This document shows, piece after piece, positions 33,100 through 46,331 of a DNA stretch of 64,000 nt. The DNA is taken from assembly GCA_023213395.1 (NCBI GenBank), contig CM041465.1:70253741-70317740 (forward strand), written 5' to 3'. Below the pieces are notes generated by a model. It worked only from the letters and a program-made list of their open reading frames with translations, had not been told where the DNA came from and made no database searches. The DNA is from Cycas panzhihuaensis. Lineage: Eukaryota > Cycadophyta. Position numbers and translations under genes: made by a program. Each line of letters begins with the position of its first letter. Positions within the stretch are counted from its first letter, which is position 1.

Positions 33100-33340
33100 C
33101 ATAAGTTTATTGAGCAAGTTTAATAGACATAAGTGAGTTGGTAAACCATGATTTGAGAGTCTAAAACTAGGTTAATCAGTTTATTATAAAAGTGAAGAAC
33201 ATCAGTAAGGGCTCCAATGATGGCCAAGTATTCTACTTTATCATTAGTTATTCATGATATAAAGAATTCAACACTAGTGAGGATAGTCTTTCTTTGGTCA
33301 TAGAACCATCAGATTCCCATGACTCCCACCATCAATATAG
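33100..33340 (-). pseudogene. Possible retroelement RNase H fragment
   Basis: On the minus strand, I-D-G-G-S (near 33333), K-V-E-Y-L-A (near 33233) and L-D-S-Q-I-M-V (near 33161) appear in order, with one frame shift between the first and second. The second and third motifs are 24 codons apart, the spacing known for the archaeal-type RNase H of Tat gypsy elements; copia RNase H has a longer gap. The surrounding 32837-34465 shows no other domain. The fragment might belong to the Tat-like pol on the same strand beyond 47640, but this is weak evidence. Confidence 0.3.
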
Positions 33341-33399
33341 ATATTCAAAGTCATATAAGAGAAAGATAAGAACTTAAAGATAGGCTGATGAATAAGGGG

Positions 33400-34465
33400 A
33401 GGATATACAGATCAACTATTATGGGTGTGACTTAGCCTAAATAGCTTAAATTTAACTAAATAACTATGAAGAGAAATAACCCCCATGGTTTAGTTTCATC
33501 ATTATAACTACATTTTCCAAAGCCAATATGTAACCTTCTAAATGTCAAATAGGTTTCAATCATAGTTAAGATTATGATGGGCCCAAGTAATTGGATCTAA
33601 AGCTCTTGAATAATGCACAAAACTAGATCCAAATTATGTGTTACATGTGGGGATAAAGTTGATAGGTAGCTTATCCCAGATGCCAAGAGGGTGTCAATAT
33701 CTATATACAAAAGTTCTTTTTTTTCTTTTTTGGTTTAGGGGAGAGTATCACTCCATACGATAGTTTAAACAAGGACAATGGTGAACATTACATCGCTAAA
33801 CCTGCTTTTAAGATGACACATCTTATTTGCCCTCATACTTAGAAAGGGATAGGTTGACTATTATCATCGTGTAATCTTTATTGGGCTATGGTGGATGGGG
33901 ATGAATAATGACTTTAGGGAGTACAATTATAATTAACAAGACTACGGGACATTAGGATTGAAAGAAGTGTGAGTGACGAATAAGATACTGTCACATCCTT
34001 GGGAGATAAATTACGATACATTATAAGACATTTGATTAAAGTGTCTCTGAGGGTGAAAGGGAAAGCCTTGAATAACTAACTATTAAGGAGTAGGAGGGGT
34101 ATAACCAATAAGGCTTACTTCAACATTGAGTACATAATACACTAAGAGGAAGAGGGACAAGTTAAATTTACTCATATAACTCAAGTTTAATCCATAGGAA
34201 GATGATTTGTAGGTTGTTAAAGATGGATGAGAAGACTAATTAATACTTAACTTACTAAATGGTTGAAGGCTAAAAGTTTCCTTGATTATTATAAATGTTG
34301 AGGGAATTGTTCATATAAATGAATGAAAAGGAAAAGTTATAGTACTATAGATATATCTAGCTCACTTGGAAGTAAAAGGAGTTACTTACATAAAGTATAG
34401 TACCAAATAGAGAAGCTGACTACTCAGACACATAACTAAAAACCACCATGTTGAACTGAGTTGGG
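33400..34465. other. Unassigned spacer
   Basis: Between the RNase H-like fragment and the 5' LTR of element 3. No open frame of note and no LTR pair seen. Confidence 0.45.
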
Positions 34466-34796
34466 TGTTAGTCTGGTAGTTAATGATAAGCCAATTATAT
34501 TAATGTTAAATGTGGTTTTGTTATTATTTAACAAAAAGATACAAGTTTATAAAGGGATGCAACCTTTAAGGATTGACACTACTCAGGGGATTATAAATAT
34601 CCTATAGTCTATTATATACTCATCAAATTAAGAACCAATGTGATATAGTAATCTTTTATGTTGGTTTTTTTACTTGAAAAGGTTTTTCTATGTATATCTA
34701 GTATATTGTGTTTCTTATGCTCTTTATGGTGCTTTCTATGTATAATTAAGATCATGTAGCTCAAAACAAATGCATGTTTATATGTTTCTTTATACA
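34466..34796 (+). repeat. 5' LTR, element 3
   Basis: 331 bp, TGTTAG...TATACA, aligned end to end with 47009-47339. Confidence 0.93.
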
Positions 34797-34807
34797 GTAT
34801 CAGAGTT
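34797..34807 (+). other. Primer binding site, element 3
   Basis: GTATCAGAGTT directly after the LTR; matches the core of TGGTATCAGAGC but lacks its first two bases. Confidence 0.75.
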
Positions 34808-35424
34808 GAATGGGATACATAGCTGATGCGTGATTGGGTGGACATGATAAAATTAAAGGTTGCTAAGTAATATTGGTAGAGCTATGCTTTATTAATTCTT
34901 ATTCTTCTCCAATAATTAAAAGAGTGACACCATAAATAATAGTAATTAAGGAGGTGAATTTCACCTATCAATCAGGTTATAGGCATATTTTAGACCATGT
35001 TGGGTTCATTTTAGAGCCATCTGAAACTAGTTGGATATGTTGGGCACTTCCTAAATCTAGTTCTACATAATGATATTTATTTTGTTGCCTTTTCTACACC
35101 ATTATATTATACTTTTAATGTTGCACATTAGATACTTGGTGATATTTCTTAAGATTAGAGCCTATTTATGATGTGTTCATCATAGATTCAAACATATATG
35201 CCATGCCCACTACTAGTACATTATAATTCTTATATTTAAAGCATTTGTCTAGGACTTTTTCAAGTGAATTTAGTGAATTTTAGAATGGTTGATAATATTT
35301 CTTGAGACCCATTGACTTGGCATATATGTTAGTAAATGAAGAATAAGTAGTAAAGTGGTTATTTTATCTATAAGATTATACGTTAAAAGTTTAGTAAAAT
35401 ACAACTTACGTTAGCTCATTTCTC

Positions 35425-36230
35425 ATGGAGAGATTAATGCCCTAAGTTATTTTTAATGGGAATAACTTTAGTGAGTGGAAGGTTAATATGGATTTAGTAT
35501 TAATAGTGAATCAACTTTAGGGAATCACCAAAGATGAGCTCCTTTCCATTTCATTAGATTTAAAGGAATGAACTTATTAAGAGAAAAAGTTATTTATAGT
35601 TATTAGGCTATTGAAGCTATCTCTAGCACTAGATTGGAGAGCCCTAGTCCATAACTTGGATAAATTAAATGAAATATAGATAAAGTTATATGAGACATTC
35701 AAGAAAAAGAAGATGAATCACCATGTCACTTTAATGATAGAGCTTGTAAATGCCACTATAGAAGAAAAAAGTAAAATAAGTGCTTACCTAAATAAAGTAA
35801 CTAATTTAAAGAACAAGATAGAAGAGATTAAGTTAGGCTTACTTGATGATGAGCTATTATTTATATTAATTATGTTAAAACTACCATCTATATTTAGAAC
35901 CTTTTAAACAATCTATGTAAGATATGAGGTAATAGAAGGTGAGTCATTTGAGAAGATGAAAGGTCTCATTCTAGCCAAGGATGGTAAGTTAAATCACCAT
36001 GGCCTACTTAAAGGTTCTAATTCAAATCAAGCCCTAGTCATAAAGACACAAATGCAAGATATTATTTAGGAATAGAGGTTTGAATAAAAATTAGAAGAAG
36101 AAACTTGATAGGAGAAGTTCATTGGCAAATGTACTTACCTAAGAAGGATGGCCATAAAGAGAAGAAATGTTGGTTCAAATAGTGGGGCATGTGTAAAGCA
36201 AGTAAGGATGAGAAAAGAAAGGATGTTATA
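35425..36230 (+). pseudogene. gag: gag remnant, element 3
   Basis: ATG at 35425. A typical copia gag opening (V-I-F-N-G-N-N-F-S-E-W) follows after a stop at codon 7. The helical region is open at 35713-35907 (I-S-A-Y-L-N-K-V-T-N-L-K-N-K-I). The zinc knuckle near 36127-36180 is split by a small frameshift: C-T-Y in one frame, then K-K-D-G-H-K-E-K-K-C-W in another. No activity is possible. Confidence 0.82.
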
Positions 36231-36269
36231 GTCTTTTGTGCTAGGCTATCAACTTTGTCATCTAACCTG

Positions 36270-37660
36270 AATTGGAGAGACTTTTAGACTTTGGATCCAG
36301 GAGTGTAAAAACACATTTCATTTCAAAAGAAAAACTTTGACATATGGAATGTTAGTCCAAGTGAAGTTAAAATCATTTTTAGAGATACAAGTATATTACA
36401 TGTTAAAGGTGTTGGTTCTATTTTTCTTATAGAAGGAAAGTTTAAGGGCATGTACTATGTGCTTAAGATAAAAATGAACCTTTTATTAGCTTGAGAAATC
36501 TACAAACAAGGTATGGAGGATGAGCTTTATAAAGATAGATGCTTGATTAAAGACCTAAAACATAATTTCTCTATCATTACTACTGAAAAAGTGACAGATA
36601 ATTTCTAGGAATTTGAGAAATTTTAATCCCAAAATCAGTCCTATGCCTTCATTGTCAATAATAATGACTTCAATAAACTTTGCAATGAATGCCTTAGGCA
36701 CCTTAAATATAAAATCATAATACTTATGAATAGATTAAAGATGATGGAAGGTTTATCCCATGTGTTATGTTCAAAAGGTGCATGCGAAGTGTGTATGTAC
36801 AGAAAGCATCATCACTATCATTTTTCTTAGGATCATGATTGGGGAGACAAGGAGAAGTTAGAGGTTATGCATTTTGATGTGATAGGTCCTCTTACAAACC
36901 CTTATATATATTTGGAGCTTGTTATACTTTAGTGTTTTTAGATGATCATACTAGGAAAGCTTGGGTATATTTAAAAAAAAAAAAGTTTAAAGTGTTCGAT
37001 TACTTTCTTGAATGGTAAGTACCTGTTGAGAATGAATGTAATAAGAAAAAATAAAATTTAATGAGTGATAACTGTAAGGAATACAATAATAATACCTTCA
37101 ATAAGTTCTATCTAATCCATGGTATAAAATAGAAATTCACAATCTTATATACCCCATAACTAAACAATGTTGCAGAGAGGAAAACTTATACCATGATAGA
37201 ATTGACAAGGTATATGGTGCATGTTAAAAACTTACCACCTAAGTTTTTGGAAGAAGCTATTGAGACTATCATTTATATATTGAATAGGGTACTAACCAAA
37301 GTAATTTGTGGCATAACCCTTAAAGAAAAAGAAATGGTTGTAAACCTATCATTAATCATTTGAAGACATTTGGGTGCATTACTTACATACACATTCTAGA
37401 CATAGTCCTAAAAAGTTGGATGGTAATAGTTTGAAGGGTATTTTTGAGTACTTAAATCAGAATAAAGCTTATAGACTATGGGATCCACAAGGGGGAAAAC
37501 TCATGATTAATCAGGATGCAGTATTTGACGAGTCTTTGATATATCATGTTGAGAAGTTATTATTTGAAGAATCCTTTTACCCCTTACTACTCTCATTTCC
37601 TAATGATGTTTCGTCAACAATAGAGGATTATAAACTTGCCACTGTAATTTAGAGGGAAGA
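36270..37660 (+). pseudogene. pol: protease and integrase remnant, element 3
   Basis: The protease loop near 36290 reads L-D-P-G-V in place of L-D-S-G-A. The pre-integrase zinc region is near 36700-36830. The integrase core has V-F-L-D-D-H-T-R-K-A-W-V-Y-L near 36940. An A12 run at 36976-36987 lies within it. The C-terminal part is open at 37374-37652 (L-D-G-N-S-L-K-G-I-F ... Y-R-L-W-D-P). Frameshifts and stops are frequent. Confidence 0.85.
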
Positions 37661-37899
37661 AGGACCAAGTGGTGTAGGTAATAATTAGGAGCAATCATGT
37701 GTAGAGGCATGTTTAACACTAGGTGTTTCTATGACATTGTGGGCTAGGAAAATGATTCTAGACTTTGGTGTGACATTGCAAAATATTTTAGATGAATGGA
37801 GATTAAGAAGATAACATGCTAATTAAACTACGGTGGTGGATACCATAGACTCTCTAGACATATCTTCATTTGATTAAGCAAAAGATAATCCTCATTAAA

Positions 37900-39298
37900 A
37901 AGTTATAATGGAGGAGAAATATTATTTTCTCATAAAAAATAGAACTTGGGAGTTAGTTGTAATGTCTCCTAAGAAAAATCTTATTAGTTATAAATGGATT
38001 TATAAGAATAAGTTTCACTCTAATAGAGAGCTAGATAAGTACAAGATTAGACTTGTTGCATAAGGGTCTATACAGAAGGAAGGGATCAACTATGAGGAGA
38101 CATTTGCACTAGTCTCTAAGATGACAATGCTCCATTTAATCCTTTCTTTAGTAGTAAAATATAATTGGGAGTTACATCAAATAGATGTAAAATCAACATT
38201 CCTTAATGAAGAGTTAAAAGAGAAGATTTATATGGCACCACCTCTTAGTTTCATTAAGGAAGGTCAAGAGAATCTTGTATATAAATTAAAGAAATCACTC
38301 TATGGCCTTAAATAAGCACCACATGCTTGGTATACAAAGATAAATGCTAGATTAAAAGAAGAAGGATTTGTTGCTATAGATCTAAAGTTGAATCTATATG
38401 TTAAAAGGAGTAAAATTTTAATAATAGTTATTGTGTTATACATTGATAATTTAATTATTGGTGACAACTATAATAAAACTATTGTACAAGTCAAATCCAA
38501 TTTGGGAGCTACCTTTGACATAACAAACCTCAATCTTCTATAATACTTCTTAGGCATTGAGGTAAGGTAAACAGAAGATAAAATTATAGTATTACAAACT
38601 AATTATGTAAAGCCCTTCTTAAGAACTTTAAGATTGAGGATTACAAGCCTATTTGAACACCATATGTTAAAGGCATAAAGCTCTTAAAAGAAATAGGAAA
38701 GCCAACCGTAGATGAAATGTTATACAAACAACTAGTAGGGAGTCTAATTTATTTGACTCATACCAGGATTAACAATATTTATGCTATCTGATTAATCTCT
38801 TAGTATATATAGAATCTATAGGAGCCACATCATCTTACAAAAAAGTGGATTTTGAAATATATAAAGGGAACTCTTAATCTTAATCTAGAGTACCTTTATG
38901 GTAGAGAAGTTGCAAGGCTACATTGATGCAAATTGGGGAGGAGACTTTGATGATAAAGAATCCACTATTAGATATATTTTTAGTATCAATAATAGATGGG
39001 TATCATGGTAGTCAAAGAAGTAGTGGATAATAACATTATCTTCTATAGAGTTTAAATATCAAAGACACAATGTTAGTGATAGAGAAGTTATATAGTTACA
39101 AGGACTTTTGTATATCCTTGGTATATCTTTTAATACCCTAGTTATTTTTGTTGATAACTAGAGTACTATTTATCTTTTAAAGAATCTAGAGTTTCATCTA
39201 CATACAAGGCATATTAAAATTCAACACCACTATATTTGTGAAAAAATCAAAGTAGGGAAGTTATAGGTTGACTTTGTCTGAGTGAAGAGCAACTTATG
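37900..39298 (+). pseudogene. pol: RT and RNase H remnant, element 3 (upstream part)
   Basis: RT from about 37900 (W-E-L-V-V-M-S-P-K-K). Open at 38121-38315 (Q-I-D-V-K-S-T-F-L-N-E-E), ending in a stop at the Gln of the L-K-Q-A-P motif. The catalytic motif is Y-I-D-N near 38437-38450, so the second Asp is lost. RNase H starts near 38700 and is cut at 39298 by element 4. Its last codons (D-I-F-T-K-A-L-T-K-D) lie beyond element 4 at 46836-46930. Confidence 0.87.
39294..39298. other. Target-site duplication of element 4
   Basis: TTATG here and exactly again at 46836-46840. Confidence 0.95.
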
Positions 39299-39609
39299 TG
39301 AAAGAGGTTAATGTATCAAGGTCATTTATGTCGATTAATTAAGTGATTTTAGGATATATTGTTAGCATTTGTCTCTTAGTGAAATGTATTTTATGTGCAT
39401 TTAGATATAATTCCAAGTTTATATCATTAGGCAGAAAAATCCTAACCCTAATGCTCACTCTCAATAATAAAAGACGAAATCTCAAGGAGGGAGTCATTAT
39501 TCATTCTCACCTCTAAGCTTGCTCTCATATCTTGTTTAATCTCTTTTTTATTTTCCATTTCCATTGTGTGCATATCAGTGATTTATTCCCTAGATCGATC
39601 ATTCCTTCA
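39299..39609 (+). repeat. 5' LTR, element 4
   Basis: 311 bp, TGAAAGAGGTTAATG...TTCCTTCA. Confidence 0.95.
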
Positions 39610-39611
39610 TG

Positions 39612-39623
39612 TGGTATCAAAGC
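39612..39623 (+). other. Primer binding site, element 4
   Basis: TGGTATCAAAGC, one G-to-A change from the canonical site, two bases after the LTR. Confidence 0.93.
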
Positions 39624-41559
39624 TAGAAGGGGATCTATTCACTACATTCCACTTGCATGGAATCATTTTGCCTCTCCTCCACCTTCAATGTGAAGTATTA
39701 AGAGTGCACTCATCATTTTTAAAATTTTGAGAGTTTAAAATTATATTACTTTATATGTTGTTGCTTTATCTATGTGTGCAAAATTTTAAAGGTGAAAAAT
39801 ATAGGTTTTTGAAGCTGTTTGGTTTCCAGAACAGTCCCAGAAGCATTAAAGGCCTAAAATTTTATGAAACATTTTACCATCTTAGATTTTGATAAAATTT
39901 GTTATGTAGGGTTGCCTTTCCAAGATGATCATTTTTTATTTTAGAGTAGCTTTAGATTTATCCTACAATAGTGAGTTTTAGCTAAAATAAAATGTTAAAA
40001 TTTACGGATAAGTGACTTAAGGCACTTTTCCCAATTAAATCCTTTAAACATAAGCTAAACATTTGAAAGTTTTTTTGAAGGACCTAGTAGATTTATGTAT
40101 TAGGAGAATTTTAAGATAAATATCATCAAATTTCATCGACGAGTTAGTGAGATCTTTGTAGTTTTCTCACAGATGCTGAATTTGCCTACTCAACCCTACA
40201 AAAGACATTGTGAGGGTCTTTTGGGTAGTTTTTTAGCTGATTTTGGAGATGGTGCAAAAGGAAAAGTTGATGTATATATCAAGATGTAACTTTTAACATA
40301 TTGAAGTTTAGATTCTGAGATAGTGGATCTGGTAAGATTTTGCTTTTGTGCTTTTTTAGGCAATTTTTTTTTATGCCTTTTTAGCAATCTAGCTTCACTA
40401 CCTTATTAGGAATAATATTCTGAACACTTTTTTCCTCTTCCATAAATTTAAATTCCATCATTTAGGCCTTCATATTTGTAATTTTTAGAAAAAATTACCC
40501 ATTTATCGTTATTTATAAATTTTGTGAAAAAATCATAAAATAAGGTAAAGTAGCATACATTTAGATTTAGAAAAATTAGTATTTTAGCAGCAAGTTGATT
40601 TTCTCTTTTAGCCTTTTATGGCTTTTGTATTAAAATTTCTAAAAATATATTTAGAAACATTATACTAAAGCAAGGGAAACCTTAGATTGGAAGCAACATC
40701 TAGTTCCTCTACTAAGTTTAGTATGCTTTTTCTATTTACACATATAGCATAAAGCATCACATCAAGTAGTAATAATAATAAAGTAAGCACGAAAGATAAT
40801 CAAGTATATTTAGCAACTTTCCATTTTAGTTTTCAGTTATTCAGAAATAACTTACATTATTCCTAAAAGGAATCTCATCCGTATGATTTGTACCACTAGT
40901 TCTTGACTTATATGCACACTTACCTTGGTTGAAATAGACCATAGTTGGTCGAAGTCTAGGCCCTAAGAGAGATGTGAATTTCATACTAGGTCTGGTCTTA
41001 ACCAGAATAGTGGTGGAGGGACAGGTTAGCCATACCTACAACCTTTAATCAGGGATAATTTTGATAACCACCTAGAAAAATTGAAAACCTTAATGCAAGA
41101 TTAGAATTAACTCGGTATAATATATGTCATAGCTATGTGATATGCATGTATCATTTGACTCCTTAAAGGAGGTATATAGCTACTCACTGGTGAACTGGAT
41201 GAGGACTAGGAGTACTTGGTCTTCACTATGACTTGGATTTCATCACCAAATGCAGGTGCGAGTATCATGAATGGAGGCCCTAATCATATACTAGAAGCCT
41301 TAGGCATCGAAACTTCACCTATATTTGGACATAAGTTAGAGGTTAGTGGTATGACATATCACCACTCTTTGCTAGCTCTACATTAGGCCTCATTCTTACA
41401 TCATTACTTATACTCATTTTTTTATAGTTATTGAAAAATACTTAATTATTGCTTCCTTCTCATCATAGCATTCATTTCTACATCCCTGCTATGCTAGGTA
41501 TACTAGCCACACGTGTCACTAGCACATACTTCTATCATCTCTTCTACTTCTTCATCATC
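39624..41559 (+). other. Leader region, element 4
   Basis: Homologous to the leader of element 2 in reverse orientation. It contains the counterpart of the leader frame near 39750-39870, soon closed by stops, and the antisense frame counterpart near 41100-41350. Confidence 0.6.
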
Positions 41560-42750
41560 ATGATATCATCTTAATTTAAGTAGAATGTCAATTGTATATT
41601 GAAAGGTAAAGAAAATTAGGATTTGTGGTACACTTGATTTAAAAATATTACAAAGTATGAAGGCCTTTGGAAAGCCCACTTGCAACCTACACCTATCATA
41701 CCTACAACAACTACTTTTGGTGGATTCATACCAATAACTCCTATAGATACTATAGCCAAACTATAATGGGAGATAGATGATGAAAAGATTCATGTAGGAA
41801 TTCTGTTGGTTACTAATCACTCCTTATATAATTTGATTAGCGAAGAGCAACATGATAAAGCTTGGAAGGTCCTTGAAGTTTTCAATAAAAACTTTGATAC
41901 CAAGTCAGATTTAGAATTTGTTCATCTTGTTCTAAAAATGAATAAATTAAAAATGCAGAAAGGATGAGCTCATGAGATAATAAATCTTCTTTGACTAATA
42001 AAACATGTAATTGATAAAGATTTTAAGACCTAATGTATCACTTGGGCATTCTTGATCCAATCATGTCTATATGTCCCTAATTATAAAAACTTGCTTGGAA
42101 GTTTTTAATCTCGTAGAATATTGAAGACACTCAACTTCAAAGCACTTGCTGAGAAGTTCATAGAATTTGACAAGATCGTTGATACCAACTTTGTAGCCTC
42201 TGACTGTCTTCCAGATATAGCCTTTGAGGTGGAAGAAGAAGCTTACTACACAAAAAATCAAGGTCCCTCTCATGGTAGAGGAAATAACCGAGTAAGAGAA
42301 AGAGGAAGAAATATGGAAAATCATCCATAAGCTCAACCAAACCCTCAGTCGCAGCCTCAACAGTCTCAATGCTAAGGGCCACCTCAACAAAGAGTAAGAT
42401 AATCAGGTCAAACTAGTACCTTTTCAGGGATTGGCAATCAAACTATTATGTGTAATCGATGTAACTGTAAAGGACACTTTGTAAAAGACTTCAGAACTGC
42501 CACTTATAAGTTTGCCAAGTTCCAACCAAAACACAGAGCTCATAATGCTAAAGAAACTTATGAAGAATCCTTTAGTAGTGCAGGTTTTGTACAAGCACAC
42601 TTTCAAAGAATTAAACAATTTTTAGCATCAAATGCCATTAACCAATCAAAGAGATACTTTGAAACTCGATGTGGATATATCACTTGTGAATTCCCTTCAC
42701 CAATACCAAGCCCTATTGGAATTACAAATAGTATGGCTTTAATTGATAGA
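41560..42750 (+). pseudogene. gag: gag remnant, element 4
   Basis: The start at 41560 matches the gag starts of elements 1 and 2. Codon 5 (Gln in the others) is TAA, and codon 7 is TAG as in element 1. The capsid region is readable (W-K-V-L-E-V-F-N-K-N-F-D). An open piece at 42121-42330 leads to the basic Gly/Arg spacer. The zinc knuckle at 42448-42490 reads C-N-R-C-N-C-K-G-H-F-V-K-D-F, again without the last cysteine. Confidence 0.88.
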
Positions 42751-43975
42751 TAGTGGAATATAAACACAGGAGTAACTCAATATATGACGTGAAATTCTAG
42801 TTTATATTAAACATTTAACTCAAATGTTCAAGGAGTTATTCACATGGCTGATAAATCATAACAACCTATTAAAGGAATTGATGTCTTATACATACCCAAT
42901 CTCAAACAAAACCTACTCTTCTTATCCACACTTATCTCTCGTGGATTTAATCCAAGTGTAACTGTAAATGACTAAACTCTCCAAGTCATTCACCCTCTAA
43001 CTAATCGAGTGGTCTTAACTAGATGTCTCTCTAGTAAACTCTTTCAACTGAATGGCTCTCCATGTTCTAAAGCCCATTATGCTCAAAGCCCTTATACCAA
43101 TGAAGAATTTGCATTTAACTCCATTCTAACCCACCTAATGTTGTCACTAGAAGCTCTTTGGCATGCTCGCATGGGCCATATTTGCATCGATAGACTTAAA
43201 GATCTTTGTAACACTCTTCTAAATCTTCCAAAAATTCTTCTCCAAGCCCTTCAAATGTGAAGCTTGTATCATTGCCAAATCTCATCAACAACCCTTTCCC
43301 AAAAGTTAGTAGAAATCAAGCCATTTATTACAATTGGTATACTTTGATCTATGTAGACCAATGCCCATTCGTTCAATGAAGGGTAAGTTATATTACATCT
43401 CTTTCATTGATGATTTCACTAGAAAAGTATGGGTAGCTTTTCTACATAAGAAAAATGAAGCGTTCTGTGTATTTAGAGAATTCAAAGCCCACACTGAAAA
43501 AAAGTCAAGTTATCAACTCAGATATCTTTGAACCAATAATAGTGGTGAATATACCTCACATGAGTTTAAAAGCTACCTTCGAGATAATGGCATCAAACAT
43601 GAAATAATAATAGTAGGTACCCCACAACAAAATAGAGTTACTGAGTGCATGAACATGACAATCATGAATATGACTTGTGTTATGTTAGTATACAAAAATG
43701 TACATGCTTACCTATGGTTCGAAGCCATCTGGACAATTGTTTATTATATCAATACTATTAGCCCATCAAAGGAAGGATATTCACCTAATAAAAAGTGGTC
43801 AGGAAAAGCCCCCATTAGTCAATGCTTTAAAATTTTTGGCTCTACATGCTATGCCTACATTCTGGATGTAGATCAAAATAAACTCCAACCAAGGGCACTT
43901 AAAGGTATCTTTGTTGGATACCATATGGATAAGAAAGGGTATAAGGTCTTTATACCTTTATAATGAAAAATCATT
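42751..43975 (+). pseudogene. pol: protease and integrase remnant, element 4
   Basis: The protease loop near 42755-42785 reads N-T-G-V-T where element 2 has D-T-G-A-T, so the catalytic Asp is lost. The zinc region (W-H-A-R-M-G-H ... C-E-A-C) is at 43150-43270, with a frameshift near 43240. The integrase core keeps the first Asp (Y-F-D-L-C-R-P) and F-I-D-D-F-T-R-K-V-W, but T-D-N-G is T-N-N-S. The C-terminal part is open at 43649-43963 (G-S-T-C-Y-A-Y; K-G-I-F-V-G-Y). Confidence 0.9.
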
Positions 43976-44093
43976 GTTACCAGAGATGTCATTTTACAGA
44001 GATAGAGGATTAGTTACTTAGACTGGACTCTAAAATACCCTCACATTGCTATAATAATGTTATCAAGTATGATGTTGAGATTCTAAAATTTAT

Positions 44094-44099
44094 GGGGGG
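44094..44099 (+). repeat. G6 tract in integrase-RT linker, element 4
   Basis: Six G at the position of the G9/G10 tracts of elements 1 and 2, flanked by the same sequence (AATTTA before, ATAGACATAAATTACTCC after). Confidence 0.85.
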
Positions 44100-44559
44100 A
44101 TAGACATAAATTACTCCAAATATTGGACGCTGATAATAGAGCCTCAGAGGATATAGGTTATGACTCTAAACTGATGAGTGCATATCCAACACCATCATTT
44201 AAAGATAATAGAGTCGACAAAGACAAAGCTATTATATAAGAATCATCCTCTCATCCTTTAGTTGACAAAGATAAAATAGTGGTAGAAGGACCATCTTCCT
44301 TAGGCACATTGACATCCTCCTCACAAAATGATCATTTTAATGAATAAGATGAGAACCAAGAAGTTGAGGAAATGAGGACCTCATTCCCAACTCGAGGATC
44401 TCAAGAAGCCTTCCAACTCAATAAGTACATACGACCAGATAAGGTGGGAAAAACTAGCACTCGAAGTGCCCATAGAGCAAGGATGTAGGAATCATTATAT
44501 ATTAAGCTTAAACCAACAAAACTATACTATACTCTTAATGAAGATCCCCTCTTATATTA

Positions 44560-46035
44560 GGAAGCTGTAAAACATACAGTTTGGAAAAATGCAATGAATG
44601 AAGAATACTAATCTCTCATAAAAAATGGTATATGGGAGCTCGTTGATCTACCACTTGGCAGAAAGGTAGTTCAAATTAAATGGGTGTTCAAAAATAAATA
44701 TAGATCAGATGACACCCTTGAAAAATATAAGGTGAGGTTGGTAGCTAAAGGATTCACACAAAGGGAAGGTATTAACTATACTGAATTCTTTACACCTACA
44801 ACCAAGTGACCTACAATTAGAACTCTTATGTCCTTGGCTACTCAACAGGGTTGGAAAATCCACCAACTCGATATTAAGACTATGTTTCTTAATGGGGATC
44901 TTGAAGAAGAAATTTATATAGTTCAGCTAGAAGGATATGAGATTGAAGGTCAAGAGCATAAGGTTTGTAGGCTCAGAAAGTCCTTGTATGGCCTTAAATA
45001 AGCCCCTTGTGCTTGGTTTACCAAGTTGTCTAAAAGAGTGAGGCAAATTGGATATGAGGTTTGTGACTATGAAGATATTGATGTAACATTATTAATCAAG
45101 TGCCAAAAGGATAAACTCACTTATCTCATAATCTTTGTGGATGACATGCTAGTAATGGGTAATAGTAAACAAGCAATAAGCAACTAAAAAAGGACCTTGG
45201 CAAAATGTTTGAATTGTTTGACCTCAGTTTGATGAAATATTACTTGGGAATTGAAGTAACATAAAATAATGATTTCTTTTTTCTCTCCTAAGAAAATTAC
45301 ATCAACGATCTTCTAACCAAGTTTCAGTTAGAAGATGCTTGACAAGTGGCTTTACCTATGGACCCTAATATAAAATTCTTAACTGATGGTGACATTAGGG
45401 AGGTAGACGCAATACTCTACAGGAAACTTGTAGGTAGTCTCATCTACACTACCAATATAAGGCTAGATATTGCACACTCTATCAGCATTCTTGCACAATT
45501 CATGATAAATCCTAAGCAGAATTACTGGCAGGCTATAGTTTGAGTGTTAAAATACTTAAAGACAACCAGCAAATTTGGTATGTTATATGAACCTAATAAT
45601 GAATTTAAGCTTTCTGTATACACAAACTCAAACTTATAGAAGATAAAGATATAGGAAGATCTATATCTAGGTATGTAACATTTCTTGGAACAGCACCAAT
45701 ATCATGGAGATCTAGATTACAAAAGATAGTTGCTGATTCAACTACCAAAGTTGAATACATTGATGCTTTTGAGACTAGAAAGGAGGTGATATGGCTTAGA
45801 AAATTATTAGAAACATTGAATATCACTCGAATAAATCCTACCAGCCTTCGTGTAGATAATTAATCAACAATCCACATGGCAAAAACTCTTGTATTTCATG
45901 ATAATACCAAATACATAAGTATGAAAGTCCATAAGATTAGAGAACTTATTCATGACAACACAATTCAATTGGAATACTGCCCTATAGCGAATCAAGTGAC
46001 CGATATCTTTACCAAACCATTATAAAATGTGAAGT
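44560..46035 (+). pseudogene. pol: RT and RNase H remnant, element 4
   Basis: RT from about 44580 (N-A-M-N-E-E-Y). I-F-V-D-D-M-L near 45135-45155 keeps the catalytic pair. The L-K-Q-A-P motif has a stop at Gln near 44998. RNase H is open at 45346-45543 (D-P-N-I-K-F ... S-L-I-Y-T-T-N-I-R-L-D-I-A-H-S), then frameshifted, ending T-D-I-F-T-K-P-L near 46000-46022. Confidence 0.9.
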
Positions 46036-46110
46036 TTGAATTGTTCCAAAGGCAACTCGACCTTAGGGCCTCCATCTTCGATTAATTAAAGAAGATGGCA
46101 ACAAGGTCAT

Positions 46111-46260
46111 CATACTCTATTCTATTCGTGAAAATTCCTTATAGGCACAAAAGAATAAGAGTAAGTCTCTGCTGTATCCTATTTATGAAAATCCTATGTG
46201 GGTACAAAAGGATAAGGATTGTACTAGTTTTGGAAAATTAGAACCTATGAAAACCCAAAA
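46111..46260 (+). repeat. Repeats in 3' untranslated region, element 4
   Basis: Two units with TCGTGAAAATTCC and TATGAAAATCC, each followed by an AAAAGRATAA block, and a third short echo CTATGAAAACCC; homologous to those in elements 1 and 2. Confidence 0.7.
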
Positions 46261-46331
46261 GGGCATAGGGGATGTCCAAACGGTATATGGAGACTCGGTA
46301 GATTAAGCCACACATTTAAGTTGCTTATCTA

